Position numbers and translations under genes: made by a program. From positions 6,118,001 to 6,182,000 of the forward strand of contig NZ_AZUI01000001.1 in assembly GCF_000526995.1 (NCBI RefSeq): a stretch of DNA of 64,000 nucleotides. Direction: 5' to 3'. Shown one piece after another: positions 17,709-26,753 of this stretch; position 1 is the first letter of the stretch; each line of letters opens with the position of its first letter. The DNA comes from Lacrimispora indolis DSM 755. Lineage in GTDB: Bacteria; Bacillota; Clostridia; Lachnospirales; Lachnospiraceae. Under the pieces are notes generated by a model, which ran no database searches, had not been told where the DNA came from, and saw only the letters and a program-made list of their open reading frames with translations.

Positions 17709-18875
17709 CTATTTTTTTCTCTTTGATAATAAGTCTATCGTAACTGCCCCCAAAAGTACAGCACCTTTTACGATTTTCTGGATGTCGGTGGACCAGCCGT
17801 AAAGGGACATACCATTGTTCAAAATACCCATGATAAATGCGCCGACAACAGCTCCGATAATCGTGCCCACGCCTCCGGTTGTCGCAGCTCCTCCGATATA
17901 GCAGGAAGCGATGGCATCCATTTCAAACTGGTCTCCCGCCTTGGGAGTTGCGGAAGCGTTTCTGGCAGAGAGAACGATACCGGCAATGGCGCACAGGATG
18001 CCCATATTGGTATATACCCAGAAAAAGACCTTTCCCGTATTGATGCCGGAAAGCTTTGCCGCTTTCGCATTGCCGCCTAAAGCGTAAATCTGCCGCCCAG
18101 CCACAGTCCTGCTTGTAATGAAATGATAGAGGACAACCAACGCGCCCATGATCACCAGAACAAACGGAATACCATTATAACGGGACAGCTTGTAGAAGAA
18201 AAACCAGACAATCACCAGAATCACACCCACCTTTAATACAGACTGCCACAGAGGATTGACAGGAAAACCATATTTCTTCTTTGTCCGTATGCTCCTTATT
18301 TCGGCGAAAATAATGAGTGCAAAGGCGGTAAGGGCAACTCCAATGGATACCATATCCAAAGTCCCCGTAGCAAACGGAATTTTAACGGTAGGCAGAAAGC
18401 CTGCGCCAATGTATGTATAGTTTGTGGGAAGAGGCCCCTTTGTCTGGGCCTTTAATAGGGTATAGGTAAGCCCCCGGCCCATTAACATGGTCGCCAGCGT
18501 CACAATAAAGGGAGGAATGGAAAGCTTTGACACAAAAAATCCTACAAACATACCGGATAATGTGCCGATTGCCAGGGCTGCCAGAATCGCCATCCACATG
18601 CTGGCCTTATAGTCCACGATCATAATGCCTACAGCCGCTCCGCAGACCGCAACGATAGAACCTACACCTAAGTCAATATTTCCGGTCAATACGCACAGCA
18701 GCATGCCGACCGCAAGGATGACGATATAGCTGTTCTGCATAATCAGGTTATTAATGTTTGCCGGGGACATGTTTTTTCCGCCTGTCATTACCGCAAAAAT
18801 GAGAAATACCGCAATAAGAGCCAGTACCATGCCGTATTCTTTCATATTAATATTAACCGTCTTTTTCTTGTCCAT
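17709..18875 (-). CDS. mmsB: Multiple-monosaccharide ABC transporter permease
   Basis: 388 residues with about ten TM helices of the BPD_transp_2 (RbsC/XylH) type, a GNIDLGVGS motif in the N-terminal half and GNAKAAKLSGIN in the cytoplasmic coupling loop. The long central cytoplasmic/TM insertion distinguishes the GguB/XylH group from RbsC. It begins 2 bases after the ATPase gene, consistent with coupled translation. With the ATPase and ChvE-like protein it imports aldoses such as arabinose, xylose or galactose. Confidence 0.92.
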   Translation of the reverse strand: MDKKKTVNINMKEYGMVLALIAVFLIFAVMTGGKNMSPANINNLIMQNSYIVILAVGMLLCVLTGNIDLGVGSIVAVCGAAVGIMIVDYKASMWMAILAALAIGTLSGMFVGFFVSKLSIPPFIVTLATMLMGRGLTYTLLKAQTKGPLPTNYTYIGAGFLPTVKIPFATGTLDMVSIGVALTAFALIIFAEIRSIRTKKKYGFPVNPLWQSVLKVGVILVIVWFFFYKLSRYNGIPFVLVIMGALVVLYHFITSRTVAGRQIYALGGNAKAAKLSGINTGKVFFWVYTNMGILCAIAGIVLSARNASATPKAGDQFEMDAIASCYIGGAATTGGVGTIIGAVVGAFIMGILNNGMSLYGWSTDIQKIVKGAVLLGAVTIDLLSKRKK

Positions 18876-18877
18876 CT

Positions 18878-20425
18878 CTATTCATCCTTTCCGTTATCTG
18901 CCATAATACATTTCATAATCTTTTCCTGGGAAACTTCGTCACTGGATAATTCACCGGTTATGTGTCCCTCATTAATGACGTAGATGCGGTCACAGATTCC
19001 AATGATTTCCTGAAGCTCCGAGGAGATCACAATAATTGCCTTACCCGCCTTTGCCAAATCGTTGATTACGCAGTATATCTCGTACTTTGCCCCGATGTCG
19101 ATGCCCCGGGTCGGTTCATCCAGAATCAGCACGTCCGGCTGGGTCATCATCCATTTTGCCAGCACCACCTTCTGCTGGTTCCCACCGGAAAGGGAACTGA
19201 CTGTCTGGTTAATGGAATTGGCTTTTACGTTGATTTTCTTTCTATACTCCTCCGATGAAAGATTTTCGGCATTGCCGTTTACGATACCTCTTTTGGAAAA
19301 GAAGTTGCGCAGTGCTGCCAGGGTCATATTTCCGCGCACGCTGTCAATCAGGATAAGACCATAATTCTTCCGGTCCTCGGAAACGTAGGCCAATTTGTTA
19401 TTGATGGCATCTCTTACATTCCGGATGAGGACCTGCTTTCCGTTTATCTTTATGGTTCCAGTAATTTTCTGCCCATAGGATCTTCCGAAAAGGCTCATGG
19501 CCAGTTCCGTTCTTCCCGCGCCCATTAGTCCCGCAAAGCCTACCACCTCCCCTGATCTCACATGAAAGGATATATCCCTTACCATCTTCCGGTCCGGATC
19601 ATCGGGATGATATACATTCCAGTTCTCAACCTCAAAAATTTTATCTCCCATATCACAGCATCTTTCCGGAAAACGGTTCGTCAGCTCCCGCCCCACCATA
19701 CCCTTGATGATACGGTCCTCGCTGATCTCATCCTTCCCCTTTTCCAGGGTTTCTATGGTCTTTCCATCCCGGATCACGGTAATGGAATCCGCCACATAGC
19801 TGATTTCATTGAGTTTATGGGAAATTATGATGCAGGTAATGCCGTGCTTCTTCAAATCCAGCATGATGTCCAGAAGCCGCCTGCTCTCCTCGTCATTGAG
19901 GGCTGCGGTGGGCTCATCCAAAATCAAAAGCTCCACCTGCTTTGCCATAGCGCGGGCAATTTCAATGAGCTGCTGCTTGCCTACGCCCAGGCTGCTGACA
20001 GGTACATTTAAATTTTCATTTTCAAGTCCTACTTTCTCAAGCATTTCCTGAGCCCGTTTATTCGTTTTCGTCCAATCTACCACCCCTTTAACCGCTGTCT
20101 GTTCATTTCCCAGAAATACGTTTTCCGCCACGGACAAGTAGGGACTTAAGGCTAACTCCTGGTGAATGATTACGATTCCCTTTGCTTCGCTTTGCTTAAT
20201 GCTGTGAAACTGACTTACATTTCCATTGTATACAATATCGCCGCTGTAGGTCCCATAAGGATAAACGCCGGAAAGCACGTTCATCAAAGTAGATTTCCCC
20301 GCTCCATTCTCTCCGCAGAGTGCATGGATCTCGCCCCGCTTCACCTTAATATTTACATCATCCAAAGCTTTTACCCCGTAGAACTCTTTGGTGATATGGT
20401 TCATCTCCAAGATATGTTCAGACAT
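18878..20425 (-). CDS. mmsA: Multiple-monosaccharide ABC transporter ATP-binding protein
   Basis: 515 residues made of two tandem ABC domains, as in all sugar CUT2 ATPases. The first has Walker A GENGAGKST (about residue 38), a signature segment VSSLGVGKQQ and Walker B LLILDEPTAAL. The second has a degenerate Walker A region (AGLMGAGRTEL), signature LSGGNQQK and Walker B VLILDEPTRGID. The N-terminal HITKEFYGVKALDDVN is typical of MmsA/GguA/XylG. It starts with AAGGAG and follows the binding-protein gene, separated by a GC-rich hairpin. Confidence 0.94.
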   Translation of the reverse strand: MSEHILEMNHITKEFYGVKALDDVNIKVKRGEIHALCGENGAGKSTLMNVLSGVYPYGTYSGDIVYNGNVSQFHSIKQSEAKGIVIIHQELALSPYLSVAENVFLGNEQTAVKGVVDWTKTNKRAQEMLEKVGLENENLNVPVSSLGVGKQQLIEIARAMAKQVELLILDEPTAALNDEESRRLLDIMLDLKKHGITCIIISHKLNEISYVADSITVIRDGKTIETLEKGKDEISEDRIIKGMVGRELTNRFPERCCDMGDKIFEVENWNVYHPDDPDRKMVRDISFHVRSGEVVGFAGLMGAGRTELAMSLFGRSYGQKITGTIKINGKQVLIRNVRDAINNKLAYVSEDRKNYGLILIDSVRGNMTLAALRNFFSKRGIVNGNAENLSSEEYRKKINVKANSINQTVSSLSGGNQQKVVLAKWMMTQPDVLILDEPTRGIDIGAKYEIYCVINDLAKAGKAIIVISSELQEIIGICDRIYVINEGHITGELSSDEVSQEKIMKCIMADNGKDE

Positions 20426-20462
20426 CTCATCAACTCCTTTACTTTCTTACGTTACACGGAAG

Positions 20463-20490
20463 CAGGCGGCGGTTTCTTCGCCGCCGCCTG
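20463..20490 (-). promoter_or_regulatory. GC-rich intercistronic hairpin between chvE and mmsA
   Basis: A perfect 10-bp stem (CAGGCGGCGG / CCGCCGCCTG, 8-base loop) lies between the binding-protein stop and the ATPase ribosome site. It has no T run, so it is more likely an mRNA-stabilising or processing element that keeps binding-protein mRNA high than a terminator. Confidence 0.65.
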
Positions 20491-20519
20491 TCAATATTCC
20501 TATTCCGTTATTCTTTTTG

Positions 20520-21692
20520 CTACTGTGCCAGCTGTGCTTCCGTATAATAACCGCCGTCAACAATGACTTTCTTGTAATTGTCCTTATCAACCGCAACCGG
20601 AGTGCATAAATAGGACGGAACTACGATCTTGCCGTTATTGTACTGGGTGGTATCGTTGATCTCCGGCTCAGCTCCCTGAAGAACAGCCTGAACCATGGTC
20701 ACGCACTTTTCAGCCAGCAGACGGGTGTCCTTGTAAATGGACATGGTCTGGAAGCCTGAGATAATATTTTTCGTAGCCATCAGCTCCGCATCCTGTCCCG
20801 TAATAAGCGGCCAGTCCTCGCCTACTTTGTAGCCTGCGCCTTCAAGAGCCGCTTTGCAGCCATAGGCAAAGCCGTCAAAGGCAGAAGCACAGATATCCAG
20901 CTTCTTGTCTGCGTAAAAGCCGGTCAGATAATTCTCGCAGTTCTGCTGTGCTGTTTCCTGGGACCATCTTAAAATACAAGTATCCTCAAAGGAAGTACGG
21001 CCAGACTCACATACCAGGGTTCCATCATCCAGGTATGGCTTTAAAACCTCCATCAGGCCGTTGTATAAGAACAATGCGTTGTTGTCATCCGGAGATCCCA
21101 TGAAAAATTCAATGGTGTAGGATTTCCCCTCTGCCTTGGCCTTATCCAGTTCCTTTTTGTCTTTTATGTACTGTCCGATAGCTGTACCTACTCCCTTATT
21201 ATCAAAGGTCGCATAATAGGATACAGCATCCGTATCCATTAACAAGCGGTCATAGGCAATGATGGGAATACCTGCGCTCTTTGCCTGCTCTTCCACATTT
21301 ACCAATGCGGAGGAATCAATGGAAGCAATAACCAGACAGTTAACACCGGAAGCGATCATGTTTTCGATCTGGGAAACCTGCATCTGAACGTCGTCCTCTG
21401 CGTATTGAAGATCCACTTCGTAGCCCAGGGCTTCCAGCTGCTTCTTCATGTTGGCTCCATCATTGATCCAACGCTCCGAGGACTGGGTAGGCATAGCCAC
21501 GCCGACCCTTCCGCCGCTTCCCGTGGCTTTCGCCGCCTGGGTTTCCGCCTCTTTGGCTGCTGTGGTGGCCTCTGCTTTGGTTTCAGCCGCCGGCGCGGCC
21601 GTGGTTGCCGAGGTCTGGGAACCGCCGCAACCTGCCAGCATGGCAGCGGAAAGGACTGTCCCGAGAATGAGGCTTAGAATTCTTCGTTTCAT
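20520..21692 (-). CDS. chvE: Multiple-monosaccharide ABC transporter substrate-binding lipoprotein
   Basis: 390 residues. The signal peptide ends in a lipobox (SAAMLAGC), an Ala/Thr/Glu-rich linker follows (residues about 24-58), then a periplasmic-binding-protein type I fold (VGVAMPTQSSERWIND ... IASGVNCLVIASIDSS ... IPIIAYDRLLMDTDAV). The long second half with KLDICASAFDGFAYG and TGQDAELMATKNI matches ChvE/XylF-type aldose binders. It is the first gene of the importer operon, with an AGGAGG site, and a 15-bp palindrome lies 40 bases upstream. Confidence 0.93.
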   Translation of the reverse strand: MKRRILSLILGTVLSAAMLAGCGGSQTSATTAAPAAETKAEATTAAKEAETQAAKATGSGGRVGVAMPTQSSERWINDGANMKKQLEALGYEVDLQYAEDDVQMQVSQIENMIASGVNCLVIASIDSSALVNVEEQAKSAGIPIIAYDRLLMDTDAVSYYATFDNKGVGTAIGQYIKDKKELDKAKAEGKSYTIEFFMGSPDDNNALFLYNGLMEVLKPYLDDGTLVCESGRTSFEDTCILRWSQETAQQNCENYLTGFYADKKLDICASAFDGFAYGCKAALEGAGYKVGEDWPLITGQDAELMATKNIISGFQTMSIYKDTRLLAEKCVTMVQAVLQGAEPEINDTTQYNNGKIVVPSYLCTPVAVDKDNYKKVIVDGGYYTEAQLAQ

Positions 21693-21731
21693 AATTTTTA
21701 CCCTCCTGTGGTATTATTTTATATATACAAC

Positions 21732-21746
21732 TTGCGCTTTGCGCAA
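21732..21746. promoter_or_regulatory. Palindrome upstream of chvE, candidate AraR-like operator
   Basis: TTGCGC-TTT-GCGCAA is a perfect 6-3-6 inverted repeat 40 bases upstream of the binding-protein start. It does not match the Bacillus AraR operator as I know it, so assignment to the operon's GntR/LacI regulator is inferred. Confidence 0.45.
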
Positions 21747-22298
21747 TTTTGCATTTTTATTCACTATTATGTATTTTATCATACTCCGAATTAACTTTCA
21801 TGTTATTTTGCTCAATTTATTCATATACACCAGTGCATTTTATAGTAATATTTAATAACCATAAAATAACTATATATTCTTGTTCATATTTTGTCAATAC
21901 GTATTTTACCTTTTTTTCCATTTTCTTTAAAAGTTGTATGTACAGGTTATTTCAAATCTCTCAGACAAGTTTTTTGAATGAATGGACTTAACCGAACCAC
22001 TTGTACTTCCGTCTTTCACGCCCAATGTCCGCAATCTGTCTGTACCGCATACCAGGCCAACTTGGCCCGAAGCTGCACAAAGGCTTGTCCAAAAGACTGG
22101 CAAACAAAAAGACATCTATTCGAAAAAAACTCAAACGGTGTCGTATGGAAAAATTCACCATTCCCACTGTAAAAATATATTTCATTACATGATGGGAATA
22201 ATTTAACTTGAAAAGTAAGAGCTCAATAGGTTCTTTCCAATATTAGTTGATATTAATGTGATAAAGTAATAGAATGCCCATATAGGATGGTGGTATAT
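21747..22298. other. Long intergenic region left of the accessory segment
   Basis: The first 200 bases are AT-rich and should contain the chvE promoter. From about 21970 to 22150 base composition rises and short overlapping frames appear on both strands, but none has a ribosome site or a recognisable motif. It may be decayed mobile DNA. Confidence 0.4.
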
Positions 22299-22673
22299 AT
22301 GGAACAAGAACTTATCAAAGAATTGGATACGAATTTAGAATGTTCAGATTGTAGAATAAAAAGTGATAAAATAATTATGGAGGTTCATTCTATGAAAAAA
22401 GCAGTGAATTGTCCATATTGCGGAAATTCATCATTTAAAATTCATTCTATTTATCAGCGAGAAATTCAAGATATTTCCTTACAGGATAAACAAACAATTC
22501 TTCTGCTTAGTGTAAGAAAAATGTTTTGTGATAATCTACAATGCTGTCATAAAACATTTTCAGAACGGTTTGACTTTATTTTGCCTAACGCAAAAAAGAC
22601 AAAACGGTTAATTGATAAAATTTTAAGAAAGTGTCAAGATTTTTTCGCAAATTGTATTTCAACCGTCCAGTAG
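22299..22673 (+). pseudogene. Truncated ISL3-family transposase (N-terminal part)
   Basis: The frame keeps only the N-terminal zinc-binding and helix-turn-helix portion of an ISL3-type transposase: a CPYC pair (VNCPYCGNSSFKIHS), a second Cys pair in MFCDNLQCC, and a following basic stretch (KKTKRLIDKILRK). A full ISL3 transposase is more than 400 residues and carries a DDE domain, which is absent. The last codons read into the terminal inverted repeat of the IS256-type element that begins at 22632. No continuation is found on the far side of that element. Confidence 0.8.
22632..22666 (+). repeat. IS256-type terminal inverted repeat, left
   Basis: The left 35-bp end of the element; its reverse complement occurs at 23991-24025 with one mismatch. 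Confidence 0.9.
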
Positions 22674-22680
22674 CCGGTAG

Positions 22681-23877
22681 TCAACCGGCTATGATATCAG
22701 ACTGGTTCTGGAGATCCAATTCTTTCAGATGCTCCATATTCATGTAGCGCTTTGTTCCCCATTGGGTTCCTGCTACGTGTCGCAGTCTGGCACATACAAG
22801 CATTAAAGCACTTTGCCCATCAGGAAAAGCACCAATTGCCCGAGTTCTACGTTTGATTTCTCTATTAAGTCTTTCAATGGTGTTGTTGGTGCGAATTCTA
22901 GTCCAGTGCTGGCTGGGAAAATCCATGTATGTAAGAGTTTCCTCGATTCCATCTTCGACCTTTTTGGCAGCCGAAGTTAATTTCATCTTGCGAAGTTTAT
23001 CAGCTACTTGTTTTGCCTTTTCCTTTGCAGATACCTTACACTCTTGAGCATGAATAGCCTTTAGCAGCATAGAGACTTCTTTCATCTTATTACGAGGAGT
23101 GGCAGAAAATATATTCCGATAGAAGTGAACCGTACATCTTTGATACTTTGCATCCGGAAATACTTCTGGAATGGATTCGAGCATCCCAAGGCATTTATCA
23201 CCAATAATTAGGCGCACTCCAGCCAGGCCACGTTCTTTTAACCATACAAAGAATGTCCTCCAGCTTTCACGATCTTCTTTCATACCTTCTGCTGTGCCAA
23301 TGATTTCACGGCATCCATCTTCATTGACACCAATAGCAACAAGGATAGAGACATTTTGAACTTCACCACCCCAGCTGCGCTTTAAATAAACACCGTCTAC
23401 ATAAACATATGGATAAGAACCGCTAAGTTTGCGGCTTCTCCACGTTTCAATGTGTTCATAAGGTTTTTTATTTAGATTACTTATTGTTCCAGGTGAAACT
23501 TTAGTTCCCCATAATGCCTCGGTGATATCTTCAACACGGCGAACAGAAACACCCGCGAGATACATTTCAATGAGAGCCTCTTCTACGGAGCATTCTCTGC
23601 GGCGATAGCGTTCAATAATGGCAGTTTCGAACGGAACACCCTTTAGCTTTGGCATCTTTAATTTGACCTCACCAGCTGTGGTTTGAAAGTTCCTGCTGTA
23701 ATGGCCGGAACGATATCCCTTGCGTTCACCGGAACGTTCGTATTTTTCCGCATTAACGAGTTCTTCTGCTTCATGATCCAGCAAGGCATTGAGGGTTTCC
23801 TCAACGCTGTTGCGTACTAAATCTTTCAATTCGTTATGGATAAGTTCCTGGTTTAATTGTATAATATTATCAGACAT
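22681..23877 (-). CDS. IS256-family (Mutator-type) transposase
   Basis: 398 residues, full length for the family. The catalytic acidic residues are visible in family context: Asp in YVYVDGVYLKRSW, Asp in VRLIIGDKCLGML, and Glu in TNNTIERLNREIKRRTRAIG near the C-terminus. The conserved CTVHFYRNI segment lies between the last two. It acts on the 35-bp inverted repeats that flank it. The frame is intact, so the element may still be mobile. Confidence 0.95.
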   Translation of the reverse strand: MSDNIIQLNQELIHNELKDLVRNSVEETLNALLDHEAEELVNAEKYERSGERKGYRSGHYSRNFQTTAGEVKLKMPKLKGVPFETAIIERYRRRECSVEEALIEMYLAGVSVRRVEDITEALWGTKVSPGTISNLNKKPYEHIETWRSRKLSGSYPYVYVDGVYLKRSWGGEVQNVSILVAIGVNEDGCREIIGTAEGMKEDRESWRTFFVWLKERGLAGVRLIIGDKCLGMLESIPEVFPDAKYQRCTVHFYRNIFSATPRNKMKEVSMLLKAIHAQECKVSAKEKAKQVADKLRKMKLTSAAKKVEDGIEETLTYMDFPSQHWTRIRTNNTIERLNREIKRRTRAIGAFPDGQSALMLVCARLRHVAGTQWGTKRYMNMEHLKELDLQNQSDIIAG

Positions 23878-23990
23878 GTTCTATAGCCTCCTTTGAGAGT
23901 ATTTTGTGTGGTAACTTAATTCTACCAAACGGCTATAGACCATGTCTATTTTTATGAAATTAAATTTGCGAAATTAATTATACGTCATCA

Positions 23991-24025
23991 ACGGTTGAAA
24001 TATAATTTGCGAAAAAATCTTGACA
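23991..24025 (-). repeat. IS256-type terminal inverted repeat, right
   Basis: The right 35-bp end of the element, lying about 110 bases upstream of the transposase start codon. Confidence 0.9.
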
Positions 24026-24149
24026 ATATCAAGTAGTATTTCCCTGCGGCGTATAATTACTTTCTCCGTCAGGTTACATTGCCATCTCAATTTTTTGGTG
24101 AGATTATTTGACAAACTTCTCAACATGCCTTGAAGAGATAAAAATGATA

Positions 24150-24177
24150 CCGTCAGGGTGTGGTTGGACCCTGGCGG
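24150..24177 (-). terminator. Probable terminator of the defence operon
   Basis: On the minus strand a 10-bp stem (CCGCCAGGGT / ACCCTGACGG with one wobble, 8-base loop) is followed by TATCATTTTTAT. It lies about 145 bases past the stop of the SMC-like gene. The rest of 24026-24321 shows no gene. Confidence 0.5.
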
Positions 24178-24321
24178 CAGTTAAAAATCCAGCAATCTCT
24201 GTCCACTCACATTTGCCAGAGATAAATCATAAGTTAATAAAATACTTACTCATGATTATGTAATATTGCTCATTGTAATTTTAAGATATATAAGTCAGTA
24301 GATATAGACCCTTTGAATTTA

Positions 24322-26241
24322 TCATTGCCTCCTTTTAAGCAGTTTATTATCGTCATCCAGAGATAAAAAGACGTATTTCTCAAATTCCTTTGGATAAACA
24401 CCTCGCCCGGTTGTCAAAATAATTTGAAACTTCTTATCATAGAGATTACTTTTTTCATTTGCCATATCAAGATGCACAAGAATTTTGATTAGCTTTTCCG
24501 GATCAATTCCCTCCTTATTGGGTGTATCAATCATCAAAAACTGAGGGTAGTTCATATCGGTTTCGAGACTTAAAAGTAATAATGTAAAAAAGTACATCAA
24601 TCGTCTCGAGACATACGCACTCCGCTCCCTGTATGCTCCACCATTTATATATGGCATATAGTCTTCACCTAAATACGCATCAAAACAAGAGCTGTCCGTT
24701 GCTTTCATTAACTCGGCGTAAACCTTATTGAATTTCTTCTTCTTGCCAAGCATATCCTCTTTAGCTTTATCTAACTGTAAATTGACTTTTATTTTCAAAG
24801 AATCTACACTATTACGAAGCTTAATACATGATGATACCAGAGCCTCTTTCTTAGCCGCCAGTTCCTTGGCCCTGGACATATCTACACTTCTAGAATATAA
24901 ATTAGCAATTTGTTCATCTAAATGTTTAGCATAAGCGGAGTTATAGTTTGTGCCAATATCTTTCTCTAAATCAACAATATAAGCTTGAGTTTCTCTTATT
25001 TGATTTTCAAATTCCTTTACATCATTATCAACATTTAGTTTTCGAGCCCTTTTCTTTTCTAATAACTCATTTAAAGACTTAAGTGATTTTTTCTTAGCAT
25101 TAATGATTTCAACATATTCTGCATCTGTATAAAAGAACTTTTCATACTGTGCTTCATCAATTTCACTTCCACATATACACTTCCCATTCTCTCTTTGAAC
25201 ATCATGTAAACAATATGGACATGTGTTTGGGGAAAATAATTTCATTCTCTTATCAATAAAACGTATTTTTTCAACTTCATCAATCTCTCTTTTTGCTTCA
25301 TCCTGCAAATATAATATTTTTTCAATAGAATTTTTGATTGCTAAGCTTATTTTTTCAGTAGAATCTTTTTCTAGCTGAATCTTTTGAACTCTACTTCGCT
25401 GAACTTTAATCTCATCAAAGATTTCAAAGCTATTAACTTCATTATTTCTTGCTATATCTCTCTCAAGATATTTTTGCTTAGTTAATTCCTCTATCTTATC
25501 AATCTCAGATTGAATAAATTCCGAATTATCGATATTTCCATCTAAAATTTGACGCAGAAAATCATCATAGCTATCCGATACAGCTTGTTGTTTTTCAAAC
25601 TCGGTTAATTCAGTTTTGTATTTAGCAAGCATAGAATAATACTCATTATAAATCTTTCCAACAAGTATTTCAAATATTGCCTTACGGATTTCTATTGAAT
25701 CTGAGACAAAATTATCATTATCTGAAGCCTTATAAATCTTTCCGATTTCAGTTTTTTGATCATAGTATACTAATCTCAATAAATCCGTAAAACCTATTTT
25801 GAATTGTTTTGTTCCCTGTATCATATCAAATACTTCAATACCTAACTTTTCAAGTAACCAATCGGAAAAAACTTCATTACCATTATCAGCAGTTCTGTAA
25901 ATATTATATTCATCAATATTATCCTCCGAATCAACAACATAAATTATATTTCTGTTGAAATATCTTGTGAATTCATATCTCTCTTCATTAATATCCAGTT
26001 CTATTTCCACATAATTTTCTGTATCGTAATAAATTTCAGTATGTTTATCATGTATTTTTCTATCATCTTTATAAAACCCCTCAACCTTCCCGCCTAATCC
26101 AAAATAGATTAAGTCCATAAAGGTACTTTTTCCGTTACCATTTTCCCCTTCTAATAATACTATGCCATCATTTAAATGAGGCGATTCGAAGTAATAGTTT
26201 TTTCCGAAATAACTCACTCTTCTAATTGCTATTCTTCCCAT
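24322..26241 (-). CDS. lmuB: SMC/Rad50-like ATPase of a Lamassu/ABC-three-component defence system
   Basis: 639 residues. Walker A is GENGNGKST at about residue 35. Long helical stretches flank a central zinc-hook-like segment with CPYC and CIC (about residues 340-358), the coiled-coil apex pattern of Rad50/SMC proteins. The C-terminal head has Walker B in QFLMIDTPNKEG, where the D-[ST]-P form is typical of ABC-three-component ATPases rather than the usual D-E-P. It starts inside the middle gene (13-base overlap). In Lamassu/DdmABC systems this subunit is the sensor that recognises foreign DNA and releases the nuclease. That mechanism is family knowledge; membership is inferred from architecture and gene order. 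Confidence 0.8.
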   Translation of the reverse strand: MGRIAIRRVSYFGKNYYFESPHLNDGIVLLEGENGNGKSTFMDLIYFGLGGKVEGFYKDDRKIHDKHTEIYYDTENYVEIELDINEERYEFTRYFNRNIIYVVDSEDNIDEYNIYRTADNGNEVFSDWLLEKLGIEVFDMIQGTKQFKIGFTDLLRLVYYDQKTEIGKIYKASDNDNFVSDSIEIRKAIFEILVGKIYNEYYSMLAKYKTELTEFEKQQAVSDSYDDFLRQILDGNIDNSEFIQSEIDKIEELTKQKYLERDIARNNEVNSFEIFDEIKVQRSRVQKIQLEKDSTEKISLAIKNSIEKILYLQDEAKREIDEVEKIRFIDKRMKLFSPNTCPYCLHDVQRENGKCICGSEIDEAQYEKFFYTDAEYVEIINAKKKSLKSLNELLEKKRARKLNVDNDVKEFENQIRETQAYIVDLEKDIGTNYNSAYAKHLDEQIANLYSRSVDMSRAKELAAKKEALVSSCIKLRNSVDSLKIKVNLQLDKAKEDMLGKKKKFNKVYAELMKATDSSCFDAYLGEDYMPYINGGAYRERSAYVSRRLMYFFTLLLLSLETDMNYPQFLMIDTPNKEGIDPEKLIKILVHLDMANEKSNLYDKKFQIILTTGRGVYPKEFEKYVFLSLDDDNKLLKRRQ

Positions 26242-26747
26242 TTTGCCACCTCATTTTTACCATAAATTTTAGATATAAAAGAATCGAATTTGTAAGTTCC
26301 TATGCGAGTCATATTATTTTTAATAATGTTGATATTACTTCGTTCACTGGCCAAAATATTTGAATCAAAAAGAGATTCCAAATCTTTACTCTTGACTAAT
26401 TCCAAATCTATACATCCAAATCTATCATTTTTGCTCATATGTATTATGCCTTGCTTTTCCAGAAAGTATAATACTCTCTGTATCATAGAATCATTTAAAT
26501 TAGCATTACAGTAAATGGTTGTTAATTCCTCATGCTCAAAAACATTAAGACTTCTATCACTGACTGCCTTTTCATAAAGTCTTAGGCGATAATCACTTTT
26601 ACAGAATTCCAAAATAAAAGAAAGCTTCTTATAATCAACAAACTTTTTGTTGAATCCCGAAATAAAAAAGACTGTTGACAAAATCTTTAATGTTACATAA
26701 TAATAATCTTCATCCAGAACAAACATCATTCTCTTTTTATTATCCAT
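26229..26747 (-). CDS. lmuC: Small middle component of a Lamassu/ABC-three-component system
   Basis: 172 residues, largely alpha-helical and charged, with a winged-helix-like central part (SMIQRVLYFLEKQGIIHMSKNDRFGCIDLE). It lies between the nuclease-like and SMC-like genes, 6 bases after the former and overlapping the latter by 13. A small poorly conserved middle protein in this position is the hallmark of ABC-three-component (LmuC/DdmB) operons. Its assignment depends mainly on context. Confidence 0.7.
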   Translation of the reverse strand: MDNKKRMMFVLDEDYYYVTLKILSTVFFISGFNKKFVDYKKLSFILEFCKSDYRLRLYEKAVSDRSLNVFEHEELTTIYCNANLNDSMIQRVLYFLEKQGIIHMSKNDRFGCIDLELVKSKDLESLFDSNILASERSNINIIKNNMTRIGTYKFDSFISKIYGKNEVAKWEE

Positions 26748-26753
26748 ACTTCC

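Larger units (their letters stand above)
22632..24025. mobile_element. Complete IS256-family insertion sequence
   Basis: A 1394-bp element bounded by 35-bp terminal inverted repeats (22632-22666 and 23991-24025), matching in 34 of 35 positions and starting TGTCAAGATTTTTTCGCAAA. It contains one full-length transposase gene on the minus strand. The flanking octamers differ (TAAGAAAG left, ATATCAAG right), so no 8-9 bp target duplication is visible, suggesting a rearrangement after insertion. The left end interrupts or abuts an ISL3 transposase remnant. Confidence 0.9.

Noticed and set aside
21970..22206. Several overlapping 60-75 codon frames on both strands
   Set aside because: No ribosome sites, no consistent frame and no motif; kept only as an intergenic note.
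24026..24321. Duplicate of the tRNA-Ala 3' end as a distal attachment site
   Set aside because: I looked for the tRNA 3' sequence at the far edge of the defence segment and did not find it.
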